From positions 2,666,001 through 2,730,000 of the forward strand of contig PUFA01000170.1 of assembly GCA_003508835.1 (NCBI GenBank): a stretch of DNA of 64,000 bases. Direction: 5' to 3'. Below the pieces are notes generated by a model. The model did not search any database, was not told where the DNA came from, and saw only the letters and a program-made list of their open reading frames with translations. The DNA comes from Eonycteris spelaea (Eukaryota > Chordata > Mammalia > Chiroptera > Pteropodidae). Position numbers and translations under genes: made by a program. Shown piece after piece: positions 12,358 to 25,189 of the stretch (the first letter of the stretch is position 1; every line of letters begins with the position of its first letter).

Positions 12358-13500
12358 CTTTATTCATTTGTTTACTCACTATGAAAACATGTACATTGAG
12401 ATCTTAGAATAAAGTGTTGTGTGAAGATCTAGGGGATCCAAATACATATGACACAAAGCCCTATTTCTCAAGAAACTTACAGTCTATCTATCATAAGGAA
12501 GAAAAGACAGGGAGACTATATCTTGAAAGATACAGAATAGAAAAATAAAATCGTATGTCCAAAGCTTACATGTTATAAAGTAATTTTACCCCAATAAATA
12601 TAATTTAAAAATCAGGCTAGACAAGTATATTTAGACAAATAGGGGAGATTATTGAAGTTTAAAATAAGTAATTTAGAATTCTCATTAAAAAATTATTGTA
12701 GGTTTCTGAAGATGACCAGAGTTATATTTTGCAAGAAGGAAGTGGATAGAAAGAGTCAAGTTATTTAATTATTATGATATTTTAGATCAAAGTTAAATGA
12801 AAGTCCGGAATGAGAATCCAGAGGAGGGGCAGATGTTAAGGATACTGTGGAGGCAAAGTCCACCCAATATGTAAACTTAAGACATGTGCTAAGGAAGCTG
12901 AGGTAGGGAGTCCGATCCAAATCCAGAATTCAAGACTGGTTTTCTATGATTACGGTACTGCTGCCCAAGGGATAGGAAACTGTGTGGAGAGGGCAAGGGA
13001 CACTTTTGGACGTGTTGGGTTGAGGCGTTGGTAGGGTATCAGGTTGACATCCAGCTGATAGCATGCAATAAGAGATAATAATTTGGGGAAAAGTCTCACA
13101 GAAGTTAAAGTAGGGTGAGACAAAAGCTACATTAGAGAGAAGGTTAGAGATGTAAAAGGAACATGATCCTTAGGAAATAACCTACCTGTGTTCCAGGACT
13201 AAAAAGGATGAAGTCAGAAAAATTGTCAGAGTTAAGAAAGTCAAAGAAGCCAAGAGAAATAAGTTTTAATAAGATGGGTGTGATCGTTAAAATAAAAAAA
13301 TATATCTCAAAAGGTGATTCAGAATTAATTTGGAGAAAAGGCCATGAGTTTGATTAACTAAGTGTCTTGCTATCTTTAAAAGAAACTTTAGGTAGAGGAA
13401 GCCCAGCTGAAAGTAGTTGAGGAGTTAAAGTATGGTGAACAGCAAGGCAGTGAATACTGGGTCTTCTTTGAAGAAACATAGTCTTTAAAAGGAAAAGATG
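12358..13500 (-). repeat. L2 LINE remnants, antisense (probable, broken)
   Basis: The left part (CTTTATTCATTTGTTTACTC; AAGAAACTTACAGTCTATC) is antisense L2 3' end. At 12566-12606 a very short L1 tail relic (TTTTACCCCAATAAATATAA) intervenes. Internal L2-like antisense text (GAGGCAAAGTCC; AAGTCAAAGAAGCCAAGAG; GAAAAGGCCATGAGTTTG) continues to about 13500. Confidence 0.42.
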
Positions 13501-13860
13501 ACTTTTTCTTGAGACTATATAATGTAGGCTATAATATGTTTTTAAATTGTAGGAATAAATCTAACTGCTTCTCTGCAGAGGAATTTGTGGAAAGAAGGGA
13601 CTATAAATGAAAAGGAAAAAAGTAGAAGGAAAAGTTAGCTAGCTGACTAAAGGTCATTTGAGAATCGTGATCTTCTCACTACTCTTTTTCTTTAAGAGTC
13701 CTCAGGTGAAATCAATTAGTACAGTTTGATTGTTATTGAATTTCAGTTGCGCTGGCAATCAGAGTAGGCTAAAATGATAAGCCCGATGCTATCTATAGGT
13801 ACTTTATTTGAATGCCGTAAAAAGTAATGAAAAAAAGCCAAAATTAAATATTCTGTAATT

Positions 13861-13911
13861 GTATTTATTTATTTATTTACTATTTACTTACTTACTTACT
13901 TGCTTACTTAA
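13861..13911. repeat. (TTTA)n/(CTTA)n simple repeat at the L1 tail
   Basis: TATTTATTTATTTA followed by ACTTACTTACTTACTTGC. Probably grew from the antisense poly(A) tail of the adjacent L1. Confidence 0.9.
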
Positions 13912-14078
13912 TTTTTATTATGGTGACATTGGTTAATGAAATCCAATAAGTTTCAGGTGTACAATTCAACAGAAAGGCACATATATATTGCTTTGAGTAT
14001 TCACTGCCTGTAGTTAGATTTCTGTCACCACATATTTGACCCCTTTAATCCTATCCACCTCACTCTTTTTCCCTATGA
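13912..14078 (-). repeat. L1 LINE 3' end, antisense
   Basis: TATGGTGACATTGGTTAATG, AAATCCAATAAGTTTCAGG, TGTACAATTCAACAG and TAGATTTCTGTCACCACATAT are the reverse complement of the L1 tail also seen at 7383-7627. The simple repeat at 13861-13911 stands at its poly(A) end. Confidence 0.83.
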
Positions 14079-15594
14079 TTTTAAATATAAATATTTATAA
14101 ACACATTACAAAGCAGAATGCGAAAAAACAAAAAAGTACATTTGTATTATGTGAATATTAAAAATAGCATAAAATATTCATAGATTCAATGAACAAAAGT
14201 ATCACTGAAATAAATAAAAACACTAAAAATAAAAATTTAATTACATAAGCAAATTGAAAGTAAACTAATATTCTTTGGTTTTATAAATTAATTCATTTTG
14301 TTGTAATTTTTCTAACTGCTTGAGAAGTTCTTTCTACATGTCCATGGTGGGGCAAATACTGCAGAGGAAATTAAAAACTATTCTACACATTTTCCTCTGA
14401 TTTCTTCATCTTAAATAATTTTACTTCTTTTAATAATTTTAAGATCTATTTAATTACCTTTTTTTTTCTTTTTAGGAACTGAAGTTTCTAATTTAAATTA
14501 GAGCTATAGTTTTTATTTTCTTTTGTTTAAACATTTCCAGTTCATCTTTAATTTTATATTGTGTCCTACAGAGTTACCTCTTTCACTTTCAGTAGTTTCT
14601 TATTTACATGCCGCCAGAGTAGGATTATTCTAGTAATGCATGTTTGTAGGACCACAGTGTGCTTGTTTATTGTTCTGGGCAGTGACCTCTTTGGAGTGGC
14701 AGACCATTTTTCATTTTGTCTTTCTTTGCATAAATTGAATAATTAAATCATTGATTTTAATCTTATGTTGTAAAAACTTTCAGAATAAAAAATAAAACGA
14801 TATTATACAAGCTAAGTTACTAGGACCTTGGGACTTCAGATTGGTGTCTATAGTTGAATGCTGAAATGCCAAAACCTGTATTGAAATCACTGAATTGCAC
14901 TGCTATCACTATTGTTCTTATGTCTTAAAATAATGTCATTCATACCTTTCTAAGTGAGATACTATGTACAAAGATTAAATTTACATAATGCTCTGTAATA
15001 TTCTATAATTTAATTATTATGACCCTCTTGTAAAGTAATAAAATTGCTAAAATGATAAAGTTGGCTATTAGCGGAAAAAATTCTCTTGCATTTTATTTTT
15101 TTGTTCATTGCATTAGACTGAAATGCCAGATGGCCACAGGAAAGTATACTAATATTTTAATAATTGTGTTATTATTTGACTTGTTTATGAGATTTTAAAA
15201 AATTATTTAATATAAAGAATTATGTTTCATTTGGAGAAAATTATTTGTTAAACTATTTTGCACTTGTAACATTTGCATTTAAGGTATGTGACAGTAAAAA
15301 ATATATATGTAAAAGCAATTCTATTTCAAGGGTCTCAGTTTTAGTAATTAAATATCATGCTTTAGATGGAAAAAACAAAGAGATTTGAGATTGCCTACTT
15401 TAAGTTAATTTTTAGGGTTTTAAAGTTAGTCTATATTCTGTTTCTAATTTCATTATTTTTCTGACATTTAGCTAGCTATCCGTATATCTATTTATCCATC
15501 GATCGAGTGGAACACCACACATATTCACACACACATGCACAGATGTCTGACTCTACACTGCTGCTTGAAAGTTTTGTCCTGCCTAAAATAACCT
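14079..15594. other. AT-rich intergenic sequence
   Basis: No gene or named repeat; AT content is very high. A CA-rich patch lies at about 15510-15545. Confidence 0.5.
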
Positions 15595-15870
15595 AGTTTT
15601 TCCTTCCCACATTTTCAAATCTCATCCATTCTTCAAGATATTATACGAATCCTACCTGTTCTCTTTCTGCTCTGATCACTAGCATGAAATCTTCTCTCCT
15701 TCTTTGAATATCTGTAATCTTTAATAGTTGTATCGTTAACTTATTAAATATATACTTCCTCCTTATTATTCTCTGAATATTATCCTGCTTAATTATTTTT
15801 ATTTAACTTTTATATATAATCAATTAATTATTGAGAACAGAGTGCTTCCTGAATAAATCTCTATCAATTT
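15595..15870 (+). repeat. L2-like fragment, sense (possible)
   Basis: CTCATCCATTCTTCAAGATA, ATCCTACCTGTTCTCTTTC and a GAGTGCTTCCTGAATAAATC tail resemble the L2 3' part. Weak. Confidence 0.35.
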
Positions 15871-16154
15871 CATATCTGTCTTTTGAATATATATGCATAT
15901 ATATGTATATAGAGAGATTTTAATAACAGTGAAATATAATAACTTAATTCTGATTAGCCTATTACAGCTTTTCTAAATTCATTCTCCTGCATTGTCTCGT
16001 GACTGATAATAACTTGGAAAATAATGACTGCCATTGTAGTCCCTGTTTGTTTAGGAGGAAGCATATTCAGAGCATTATAATTTGATTATAAATATCATTC
16101 ATACTTGACTGTTTGGGGTAGGGGACCACGATTAGAGTCTAGAATTCTTCTAAA

Positions 16155-16436
16155 CTAGTGCCTCTCAAAATATCTGTAGTGGAAGACCAGTTTCCCAGTC
16201 ACCTCTAATCTGTCATCAACAATTATTTTTAATAATATAAATGAATTATATAAAATAATGAAAGCAATATGTGAAAGATAATTCAAACTTTTAATTATTA
16301 GATTCAACTGTCGTCAAACGACTAGCAAATAGCGCTGACTTCTAAAATGGTTATCTTCAATGTGTTTATGTTTTGGATGGGTAACAAATAGCACATGGAC
16401 CATGCTGTGTCTGAACCACACTTTGAGTATTGTCTG
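16155..16436. mobile_element. Probable hAT-type DNA transposon
   Basis: Starts near AGTGCCTCTCAAAATATCTG and ends CTGAACCACACTTTGAGTATTG. The ends are inverted copies of the general hAT-Charlie terminus (cagtg..tctcaaa). The interior contains GATTCAACTGTCGTCAAACG. Confidence 0.5.
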
Positions 16437-19400
16437 TGTCAATCATGACATATCCCTTCTAAAAGAATCATCCTCATGCAGAACATCTGCCACTTAAGTG
16501 GCCATGTTTACTCACAATTGATTTCTGCCTTCTATCATTTACTACTGGTTGGACTAAGACCAAAGGATAGGCTGGCTGGCAAGGTATGAATTGTGGCGAG
16601 GTTTGAAAAGATGATCTGGGCTCATAATTTTTTTGTCTTTGGATTTAGATTGAATAAGCAAAGAAAAGATTTTCTATGATATCCCAAGGTTTTGTATATA
16701 CTTAAAATATGAACTAGTTGAAACTCAGAGTAAGCTGTGAAAGGTGGATTGGGGCAGGAAGGAAAGAAGATACTGTGAAATATAGCTGATTCACTCTATA
16801 GTGGATCCCTAAATGCTCACCAACTCCTGATAGAGAGGAATGAAAATCTGCCATACTCTAGAATTACCTTCCAACTACAATATCTCTTAGCCCCAGACAT
16901 GAAACTGTATTTTCTTTGAATGTTCTAAGATATAAATCCCATACCTCTTGCAATGTGCATATATATTCTAGTTGGCATAAGTGGTCTCTGACTTATTTAA
17001 GAAACAACTTATCTAAAACATAGTCCAAGGTTTTCCCCATTATACCAAACAAGCTTAAATCAGAAACAATAGATGCCATATTTGAAAGACAATTTTTTAG
17101 CATTCACATCTCCAGTTGACTTTCAGTCTACAATGAGACTGTAAGCCAGACTGGGTTGGTCTGGTGGTACTGTTTGCTACCAAATACCTATCTTCTAACC
17201 TACCTATACCTACTTTTCTATTTCTTTGTTTCCAATATACTCCCCAAAAGGTATATTACAACATTTTAATAGTTAACTATAGTCTGATTTTGCTCAAGAA
17301 AGGAATCCCTTAAAATCTGTACCAAATTATCTCATATACCAAATGAGCCTCTACACCTCACCTCCCCTCTGTATATTTTGATGTGGAGAGTTCTTTAGAA
17401 CCATACCACTGTCTAATAAACCAGACATGTGTTTTTGGATTGCACTAACCCAGACGCATGTTATATATCAGTGGTTTCTGGAATCACCCCAGAAATCAAA
17501 GGTGCAGGTTTACGACTGAATGCACAGTGATTCTTAAAACATGTTGTATAGCCCTAATGCTTGTTTTTTTTTTTTTGAAGAAAGTGTTCAAGATTATTTT
17601 TAACTACTCAGCTGTATTAAAATAGCACAGTTGCTTTGTAGTAAAGAAGTATCTTTTAGTATAAAAATGGAAACATAACTTATTTTATGATATTCTAGTA
17701 AATTCTAAATTTTAAATTATTGCTAAATTAATGGTTTATGTTAGAGGTTACAATATGGGGTCTTAGATTAAAACAAGCTCCATGTAATCTCACTGAGCCA
17801 GTAGGTTACAGAAATAAGAGAAAATGTGTTTGAATCACAGGAGAGAAGGGATGTTGGATGGATCTGTGAAATACTTTACGTTGTAGTATCAGTTGATTGA
17901 TAGCAGTGATTCTCAGAAGGGTTCCAATATTATGCCATTTAAAAGCTGGAGATTAGTGCAACCATGTTGAATAGCACAGCGACACTCTGGCAAAGAAAAA
18001 GGGTCAGGGCTGGCAAAATGTGGCAGGTGTCAAAATAAAAGGTTAGGCTCTGTGCCTGGGGACCCATCTGTCAAATAAAAGTATGATAAGGCAATTAATG
18101 TATTTATTTATATTGCTGATGACAAACCATGTATTCCATAAAAATGCTTAATTTAAACATTCTCCACTGTTCTCTAGAAATTATAATTAATATAAATATA
18201 AAGTGTTCAAGATAAAAGCAAGGTTTAATAATGAAATGGGTTGCTTACATAAATAAAAGGGTTTGAGGAATTATAGTAGCCTGTGTTGAAAAATTAAAAC
18301 TATTAAATATAACATCTTGATGATATAGTGATTAACGACCTATGAAATAAATGTTTATGTTGCAGATAATTTGGGTAGCATTCCTTGTAAGTTCTGTATG
18401 CTAAAAATAAGATGAAGCCCACGAATATTATGAGAAATAGAAATTTAGGAATTTAAGATCTGTCTTGCATTTTCCTTAAATGTTTTGTTCACAACCTTGT
18501 CATTAGCAGAGCTTTCATTTTCACTTTGTGACTAATCTTGACTCCTCTTTATTTATTATTTATTTAGCTTTCTCACCACTTCTGCTTTACAATCTGTTTA
18601 AACTAGAGTACGTTTAGGTTTAGTATTCATCGGTGATACTTTTTTACATGTATGATAAATTATCATAAACTATTAAAAGTTATGTTATTTTACTGGTCAA
18701 TAATAATCTAACCCAGAATTATGAGAGGAATGAGATTTACTACAGTGCAAAATTTTATGCAAAAACTAACACCCCCTCCCATATTTTCCTCTGAATAAGA
18801 TAAAATTATAGCTCTCAATTATTATGTTTTAATAAGTGAAACACACCTTATGGTAATACAAAAATTTAAAAAGAAATAAAATGTAAGTCTACAGTGTAAT
18901 ATGATTTACAGAGGTAAAATGCATGTTCTTTAATTGTAGGGAGAAAAAATGCCAATATGACTATATTATTGCCAAATTGTACATTCTGTCTGCTAAGAGA
19001 GAAAATTTAGCAAGCAAAGCCATTGAAAATAGTAAAAAGAATCATTTATTTGGCTTTGAAAAGAATAGAGGTATTACGTTAAGTAGATTTATTTTCTTTT
19101 TGTTGAAGCAACACATATCATGATTATTACTTTCTATTTATTAGAAAATTATTGTTTAAACTTTACACAAATGATTTTTCTCCTCACAATTTCCTTCTAG
19201 CCCTGACGTAATAGTCCTAAACTATCTTCTATTGGTCATATGAAACTTGGCTTTCTATAGTGTAACAGCAGTGTTCCATTTATGGTCTGACACATGATTT
19301 ACAAATTATGTTTGAAGTTTATTTATAATTGACCACTATTTAAAATCAAATTTACTCATGCCTTCATTTCCTGAATCAGAGCTCAATGTTGTTCCTATTG

Positions 19401-20369
19401 TCAGTTGTATTTCATTTGAACTCAATCTTCTAAATTAGCTCTGCTTTCTATCTATTTATTTTCATTGGTGTGGATGCACTTGGAAATGCATCAGGCCCCC
19501 CATAATTTTTTATTCACAATTCTGTACAACTTTATTATGCTACATAATAAAAATAATAATTTCAACAGAAAATCAAGAAATCCAAAAAATCACTGAATTT
19601 TGCCATGAAGCAACAAGAAAAACATATCAAATAGAAGGTAAGACTTTTGTTTTACTTCTTTATAGTGAGAATTATCATTTTAAGTTAACTCTTTTGTAGC
19701 CTATGTTCTATTTTTATTTGGGAAGAAAAATATACAATGGGGCTTATTTTTGAGAAATAAAAATCAACCTAATTTTTACTTTATTTTTCTACAGGAGAAT
19801 ATGAGAAAAATTTTGCTGGGTATCCACTCACTTCAGTTCTGTCATTTTAAGAAATTATGAAAATTCTGATGAGTTTTAAAACTCTGATTTGCTCTGACAT
19901 ATACAAACATGCATTGATTCATCATCACAGGTATGCTTTCATAAATATCCTGTTACCAATCAGATATAAATTTATATCAATTTGCAAAATTGTTTTATTT
20001 ATTTTTTAAAAAACAACACATATAAGATTATTTGGGAAAAAAACAGATTTTCTCATTTGTCATTTTTTTGGATCCACGATAATGGTAAATAGTATTCATG
20101 AGTATTTTAATTATTTTAGCAAAGGATGAAAATTCTTAGTATAAAATTTGTTATGTAAAGAAAGTACCTAAGTGCAATTTTATTTCATATTGTAAAAAAA
20201 GTTCTCCTTGTGATGTGTTCCCATCAAATATCAAATAATTTTTTTCATCAGCATGATATAATGTTGGATCTCACCCATTCTCAAGGCATCATCTGTAGCC
20301 CACCTCCGACCCTCCATATTTATTTCTCCTATAGTTCCTGATTTTTTCCCCTTAATTGATCAATCACTC
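16437..20369. other. Long AT-rich intergenic stretch without recognised elements
   Basis: Nearly 4 kb in which I find no gene and no repeat I can name. It includes a T15-type run near 17563-17577 and a possible decayed hAT start (GCAGTGATTCTCAGAAGG) at about 17904. Open frames such as 18923-19123 are chance, AT-driven and domain-free. Confidence 0.5.
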
Positions 20370-20485
20370 ATATAATACCAGGTAAGTATTATTATTGTCC
20401 CGTTTGCATGTGAGGATTCTCTGGTACAAAGTAATTAAATAATTCTTAAAATGTGAATCCGCCTTATTTTTGAAATTAGACTTCT
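20370..20485 (-). repeat. MIR SINE fragment, antisense
   Basis: GTAAGTATTATTATTGTCCCG and GAGGATTCTCTGGTACAAAG match the antisense MIR middle region. Confidence 0.5.
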
Positions 20486-20932
20486 ATTCATCTACTTGTT
20501 CAAACAACGAATGTCAGAATGTTGAAGAACTAAAGATCAGAAGTGTGAAAGTTATACTATAAGGTAAGAAAAAAAACTATATGAAAAGGAAAAAAGGTAG
20601 CAAATAGTATAAAACTGAAAAGAATTTGTTGGGGGCCAAGTATAAGGATTTAGGATGAAAATGGCAATAAAATCTAAATAAGTGATAATAGCAAAAATTG
20701 TGAAACTTAATAATGGAAAGAAAAGAATAGTAGAAACATTGATAGAAGTAGCATACATTTTTTCTTGGCTTCCATTATCTAATTATTGAATAATTCTGAG
20801 AGAATAATCCCTGTATTAGTTTCCAAAATAGAATGAAGAAGGATTTATATTTCTGGGGTTAAAGATGTTAATGACATTTATGATTTTTGATTTGTCAGGT
20901 AATCATTTATAATGTCAGAAGGGATTATTATA
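20486..20932. other. Unassigned AT-rich intergenic sequence
   Basis: No gene or repeat family recognised. Confidence 0.5.
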
Positions 20933-21300
20933 TGATGGTTTAGAGGATAGACTTGGTAGACAACTAGAAGCTCAAATCCTGGCTCTCCAAGTTCCTATTA
21001 TGTTTGTGATTTTGGCAGTGGTGTGCCAGAGCCACTTCCTATCAGCTCACGATAGCTGATAATGTACATCTCTTCCCAACATCATGTTTGGTGACATCAC
21101 ACTAGTTGTCTGAAATCAGCCAAGTTAAGATTATTTACAACCCCCAAACTGGCAAACGCTATAAATCAGGGCTTAATTTCCCATGAGTCTGCTTACTAGC
21201 ACACTACTGGACCTTAGACAAGTTCCCTAATCTTTCTGAGCTTTAGCTTTTTTCATCTGGGGGAAAAAAAAAGGATATTACAGGTCCTCATAGAATTATG
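20933..21300 (+). repeat. MIR SINE, sense, split by a hAT element
   Basis: Left part (AGAAGCTCAAATCCTGGCTC to TGTGATTTTGG) and right part (GACCTTAGACAAGTTCCC, AATCTTTCTGAGC, TTCATCTGGGGG) join into one MIR once 21016-21209 is removed. Confidence 0.78.
21016..21209 (+). mobile_element. Short non-autonomous hAT-type DNA transposon
   Basis: 194 bp bounded by inverted ends CAGTGGTGTGCCAG and CTAGCACACTACTG (12 of 14 match). The flanks GATTTTGG (21008-21015) and GACCTTAG (21210-21217) are a decayed 8-bp target duplication, matching at five positions and differing by three transitions. Internal CTGAAATCAGCC and AACTGGCAAACGCTATAAATCAGGG are familiar from a mammal-wide element whose name I am not sure of. 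Confidence 0.82.
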
Positions 21301-22174
21301 CAGACCTTTCGATGGATGATATATTTCATATGATGCCTACTACCTAGTAAACATCATCAAGGATTACACTTTAGTAATTTAATTTGGCCCATTACATAGA
21401 ACATTGAACAATTTGGCTTTTCTAACACACTAGAAAGCATTTCAACTAGGTCATCAAAATTTCAAGAAAGAAGATTTGTAAAAATTATTTACCAACTTTA
21501 CAGATTAAATTGTTTATTGTTTATTTTTTATTTTTTTTTCTCATATATTATTAGCTTTTTATAAACAAGATAAGCAATTACTAATACTTACATAGCAAAT
21601 TTCTTCTGTATGATAATTGTACAAAAAATTCTGTTTCCTAATGTGACTGATATGTAGAACCTCAAGGTGTCTCTTGGGATTTTAATTTACCACCCTCTAA
21701 ATTAGATTAAATCCATGGTTTCAGTTCTTCAAACTTCTTGGTAAGTTAATACAAGGACTGACACTGGCTATACATCCAACTGTTTGGAAAGCTCACACAG
21801 AAAAATCTCAGCCAGAGGCCACTATGTCTATCAAGATGACAGGCAGGCTGTATGCCTTGAAACTTCAAAGGTAGGCACTGCAGGAAATGGGAATTTTTAA
21901 AAAGATTAAACAATCTAGATATAACTCCACTTAGTTGTCTAGCTAAAAACTCTCTCATTTAGGTAGTCTTCAATACAGATTATTTATTCTTAAAATCCTT
22001 GTTTTATTTTTCTGTCCTTGGAGTATAATTCTTTCTTTATAATATTTTGTAGGTTATAAATACATGTTTTTCACTATAACTCATAAAACTTGAAGATCAT
22101 TTTATTATTAAAAATAGTTTTAAATTTATTTAAGTGATTTTGAATTAGGAAAAGAAACTATTGAAGTTGAATTG
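21301..22174. other. Unassigned intergenic sequence
   Basis: 21640-21960 is non-repetitive, moderately complex sequence; the rest is AT-rich. No gene seen. Confidence 0.45.
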
Positions 22175-22920
22175 AATTGCACTGTCCTTTATTACTTCAG
22201 AGACTTTGTGGTATATTGTTTACAAAGATGACTAAAACGATTCCTCCTATCCCTATGCATACATCCTTGCAAAATTACTTTGCTGTTCCTCTCAACAAGA
22301 AGCAAAGTTTCTCTACCTCTGAAATCTGGGCTTGCCAAGTAGCTTGCTTTTGCCAATAGTGCACAAGCAAACATGATAAAAACAGAGGTTTGACAAGCAC
22401 CTGTGCATTAAGACTTGCTATCTTTGCTACCTTGAGACCATCATGTGAAGAAGCTTGAGCTAGCTTCCTGGAAAATGAGAGACCACGTGGGGTGGAAATG
22501 AGCCATACCGGCTATAGCCCCTTGACTAACCTGCCAAACAACCAAGCACAAGAGCAAGGCTAGTCTAGATGATGCTAACTAGGCAACCAACTTATCATCC
22601 CACGGAATCATAAACAAAATAGAATAGTTGTTTTAAGCCAGAGGCCAGCCAATCTACAGCCCATAGGCCAAATCCGGAATGTTTTTCAAAATAAAGTTTT
22701 ATTGGAACACGGCAACACGCAAGAGTTTATATATTGTCTACAGCTGCTTTTACACTAGAAGGTCAGAATTGAATGGTTGCAACAGAGACCATATGGTCTG
22801 CAAAGCCAAATACTTACTATCTTCCTCTTTACAGAAAATGTTTGCTAATCCTTGTTTAAGCCACTAAGTTTTGGGGTGGTTTATTATGTAGCAACAGAAA
22901 AATAGGTCAGACTCATTTTC
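22175..22920 (+). repeat. Ancient mammalian interspersed repeat, interrupted by a hAT element
   Basis: Reads through CTAACCTGCCAAACAACC and GTTGTTTTAAGCC, is interrupted at 22640-22854, and resumes ACTAAGTTTTGGGGTGG and TATGTAGCAACAG. The closed-up sequence gives the common tail TTTAAGCCACTGAGTTTTGGGGTGG of this repeat. Confidence 0.55.
22640..22854 (+). mobile_element. hAT-Charlie non-autonomous DNA transposon
   Basis: Contains GGCCAAATCCGGAATG, AAAGTTTTATTGGAACACGG, TATTGTCTACAGCTGCTTTTAC, CAACAGAGACCATATGGTCTGC and TTTACAGAAAATGTTTGCTAATCC, a familiar mammal-wide hAT element. It is flanked by a perfect 8-bp duplication TTTAAGCC (22632-22639 and 22855-22862), the hAT signature. The 62-codon frame inside it is not a gene. 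Confidence 0.9.
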
Positions 22921-23084
22921 AGAAAAAAAGAATTTGCGTCATTTCTTATTAAACTAATAAAGTCCTGTGCTCATGAAAAAAAATATGGACCTTGGGCTAT
23001 TTCCTGAATTTTTATTCAGGGTCAATAATCTATTTTATAGCAAAAGCAATACCATTCTCTTTGCATTTCTAAAGTACAGTTATG

Positions 23085-23570
23085 GAGACTGCTAGCTGTA
23101 AACCAATATCTGTTCTTCCATTTTTCCATAGTAATGCAATTTTAGAGCTAGGCATGGAGCAACTCAGTCAGAAATTATACTTATGAGCCAATTCTCAGTT
23201 ATGTGTGACCATAGGACTAGATTTTCACCTCTGGACTCTGAATGAATGTGATGTAGGCATTTCTTGGGTTTTCTCCATACTCTCTCTTCTCATTCTCCCT
23301 TCCTGCTAACGAAAACCTATGACAACCTGATTTATTGTGCAGACAGGTAGAATGTTCTAGAGAATAGAGGAGTACACAATGAAAGAAACTTTAGACACTT
23401 AAAAAACGTGTGGAGTAGACTCACCCCTTAACTTGGACCGCTCATCTTGGACTATTAACATGAGGAGAAATAAACTTAAATCTTCCTTAAACCACTGAAT
23501 TATCATTGGGTGCCTTATGCAGTAGGTTACTTTTATCCAAACTAATAAAGTAGTTTTATGCAATATACAT
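23085..23570 (+). repeat. Ancient mammalian interspersed repeat, family not assigned
   Basis: Ends GGAGAAATAAACTTAAATC ... TTAAACCACTGAATTATC, the same tail module as the other four copies. Diverged. Confidence 0.4.
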
Positions 23571-24017
23571 TGGCAGGTAAAATGATTTAGTTAGTAGAAC
23601 ATTGGATCTTGAGTAAAAAACTCTAGGATACTTTGATAGACTTTGCTCCAATTTTCTGAATTGGCCAGAGGCTAATCACTTAGAGTAACTGCGATTTTGT
23701 TTCCCTAGATAAAAATATGAGATTCCAGATAGGCTAAGCAGGAATTTTGAAAACTGGCCTTCTTAATTCCTACTTTTACCTAGAAAAAGTGTCGCAATAA
23801 CTGGTGATCGCCTTAGGCATATGTCATTTTAGTCCCAAAAAATGCTTATGTACCAACATAGTTCCATAGATAATATAATTGGGAAATAATCAAGGTGAGT
23901 TTTTGGCACTTGGACAGCTAGAGATAGTTTCCCCTTGAAAAGACACATATGCCTCTTCCTGAGGCAATTGGAATAAAATTAAGGAAAATTATTTCAGTTA
24001 CACTCTGAATATATACT

Positions 24018-24230
24018 CAGTGATGGCAACCAATAAGTCTCAAGTTATAGTGTATATGAGGGGAACTTGTTAAGCATGCAAATTTGAGTTTTCTCCCTTC
24101 CTCTCCTCACACTCCCAGAGACTGTTTTTTCAGTAGGACTAGTATGGAGACCTACAATCTCCAAATTTAAACACTGCCCTAAGTGATTCTAAGTTAGGGG
24201 GTCTGTGACTCTTCTTTGAAAACCCATAGC
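24018..24230 (+). mobile_element. hAT-Charlie (MER5-type) fragment
   Basis: GGGGAACTTGTTAAGCATGCAAATT, then AAGTGATTCTAAGTTAGGGGG and CTTTGAAAACC, reproduces the MER5-type consensus segments 'aacttgttagaaatgcaaat' and 'gtgattctgaggtaggtgg ... tttgagaaacc'. Confidence 0.55.
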
Positions 24231-24429
24231 CGCAGCAGAAATTAAATTCAGGTATTAAGATTCACTTCTTGAAATTGCAGAAATCTAGAGGTGGGAAATA
24301 AATCCTGGAGAAAAAGAGTGAAATTAAGGTTTCCAAAAGAAAAGATTTTAAAATATTCTTTTATGAATGATTTTGTTGAAAAACTAATAAAGAAAAATTA
24401 CCAAATTCAACAATAAAAATGAAATTGGC

Positions 24430-24725
24430 CCTTTTGCCTGTGAACTTCCTACTCAGAACTCAGTGTCCAGCTTAAAAGTAATCTTGTCTGGAAGTTATAT
24501 TAGGTGTCTCTACCATGTGCTTTCATCTTACTCCATAATTTCTGGATCAGAGCAAGAAGCATGTTGAATTTCGTTGTCTGATTGCACATCTTCTCTGCTA
24601 GACTAAATGCTCTGTAAGGAAAGAAAATTTCTCTTTCTTGCTCACCAAAGTATCCCAGACCTTATTAGGATGCCAAGGATGTGGAAAGTGCTTATCCAAT
24701 ATTTACTGAAGAAATGAATCTCTCA
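24430..24725 (+). repeat. L2 LINE 3' end, sense
   Basis: CTGCTAGACTAAATGCTCTG, TTTCTCTTTCTTGCTCACC, AGTGCTTATCCAATATTTACTG and AAGAAATGAAT give the L2 3' end in order. Confidence 0.55.
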
Positions 24726-25189
24726 ATGGAAAATAGCTGCTTGATTTTACATAGAAAAGGGACATGAGCAGTAATGAAACCAGGCAGAAATTGCCTAAAG
24801 AATGTGCTTATATCAAACCGATCATGCTTTAAGCACTATAAACCCAGCAGAGGTATATTCAGAAGATAATGTTTGGCGTGTGCCCTTGAGGGCATTCTAG
24901 TTTGGAGGTGGGAATAGGGTCAAGTTTTGGAGCTAAAAACTCTTATTCAGACCAATTGCCCTGAAAAGACTATACATAACTTCAGGGAAGGGACTTGAAA
25001 TCACTTTGACTTTCTGTTCTGTTATTCTTCTGTAATCACTGTGATTATTCTTCTTTGTTTTTAACTATTCTTTTGGATTACATTGAAGGTGGTGTGCTTG
25101 TGAAGAATAGAGCTAGCGTTTAGATTTCCCAGTTACCAGATAAGTGACAGTTTCAGATATTGGAATCCAAATTTGAACGAATGAAAGCA
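24726..25189. other. Unassigned intergenic sequence
   Basis: No gene or repeat family recognised. Confidence 0.45.
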
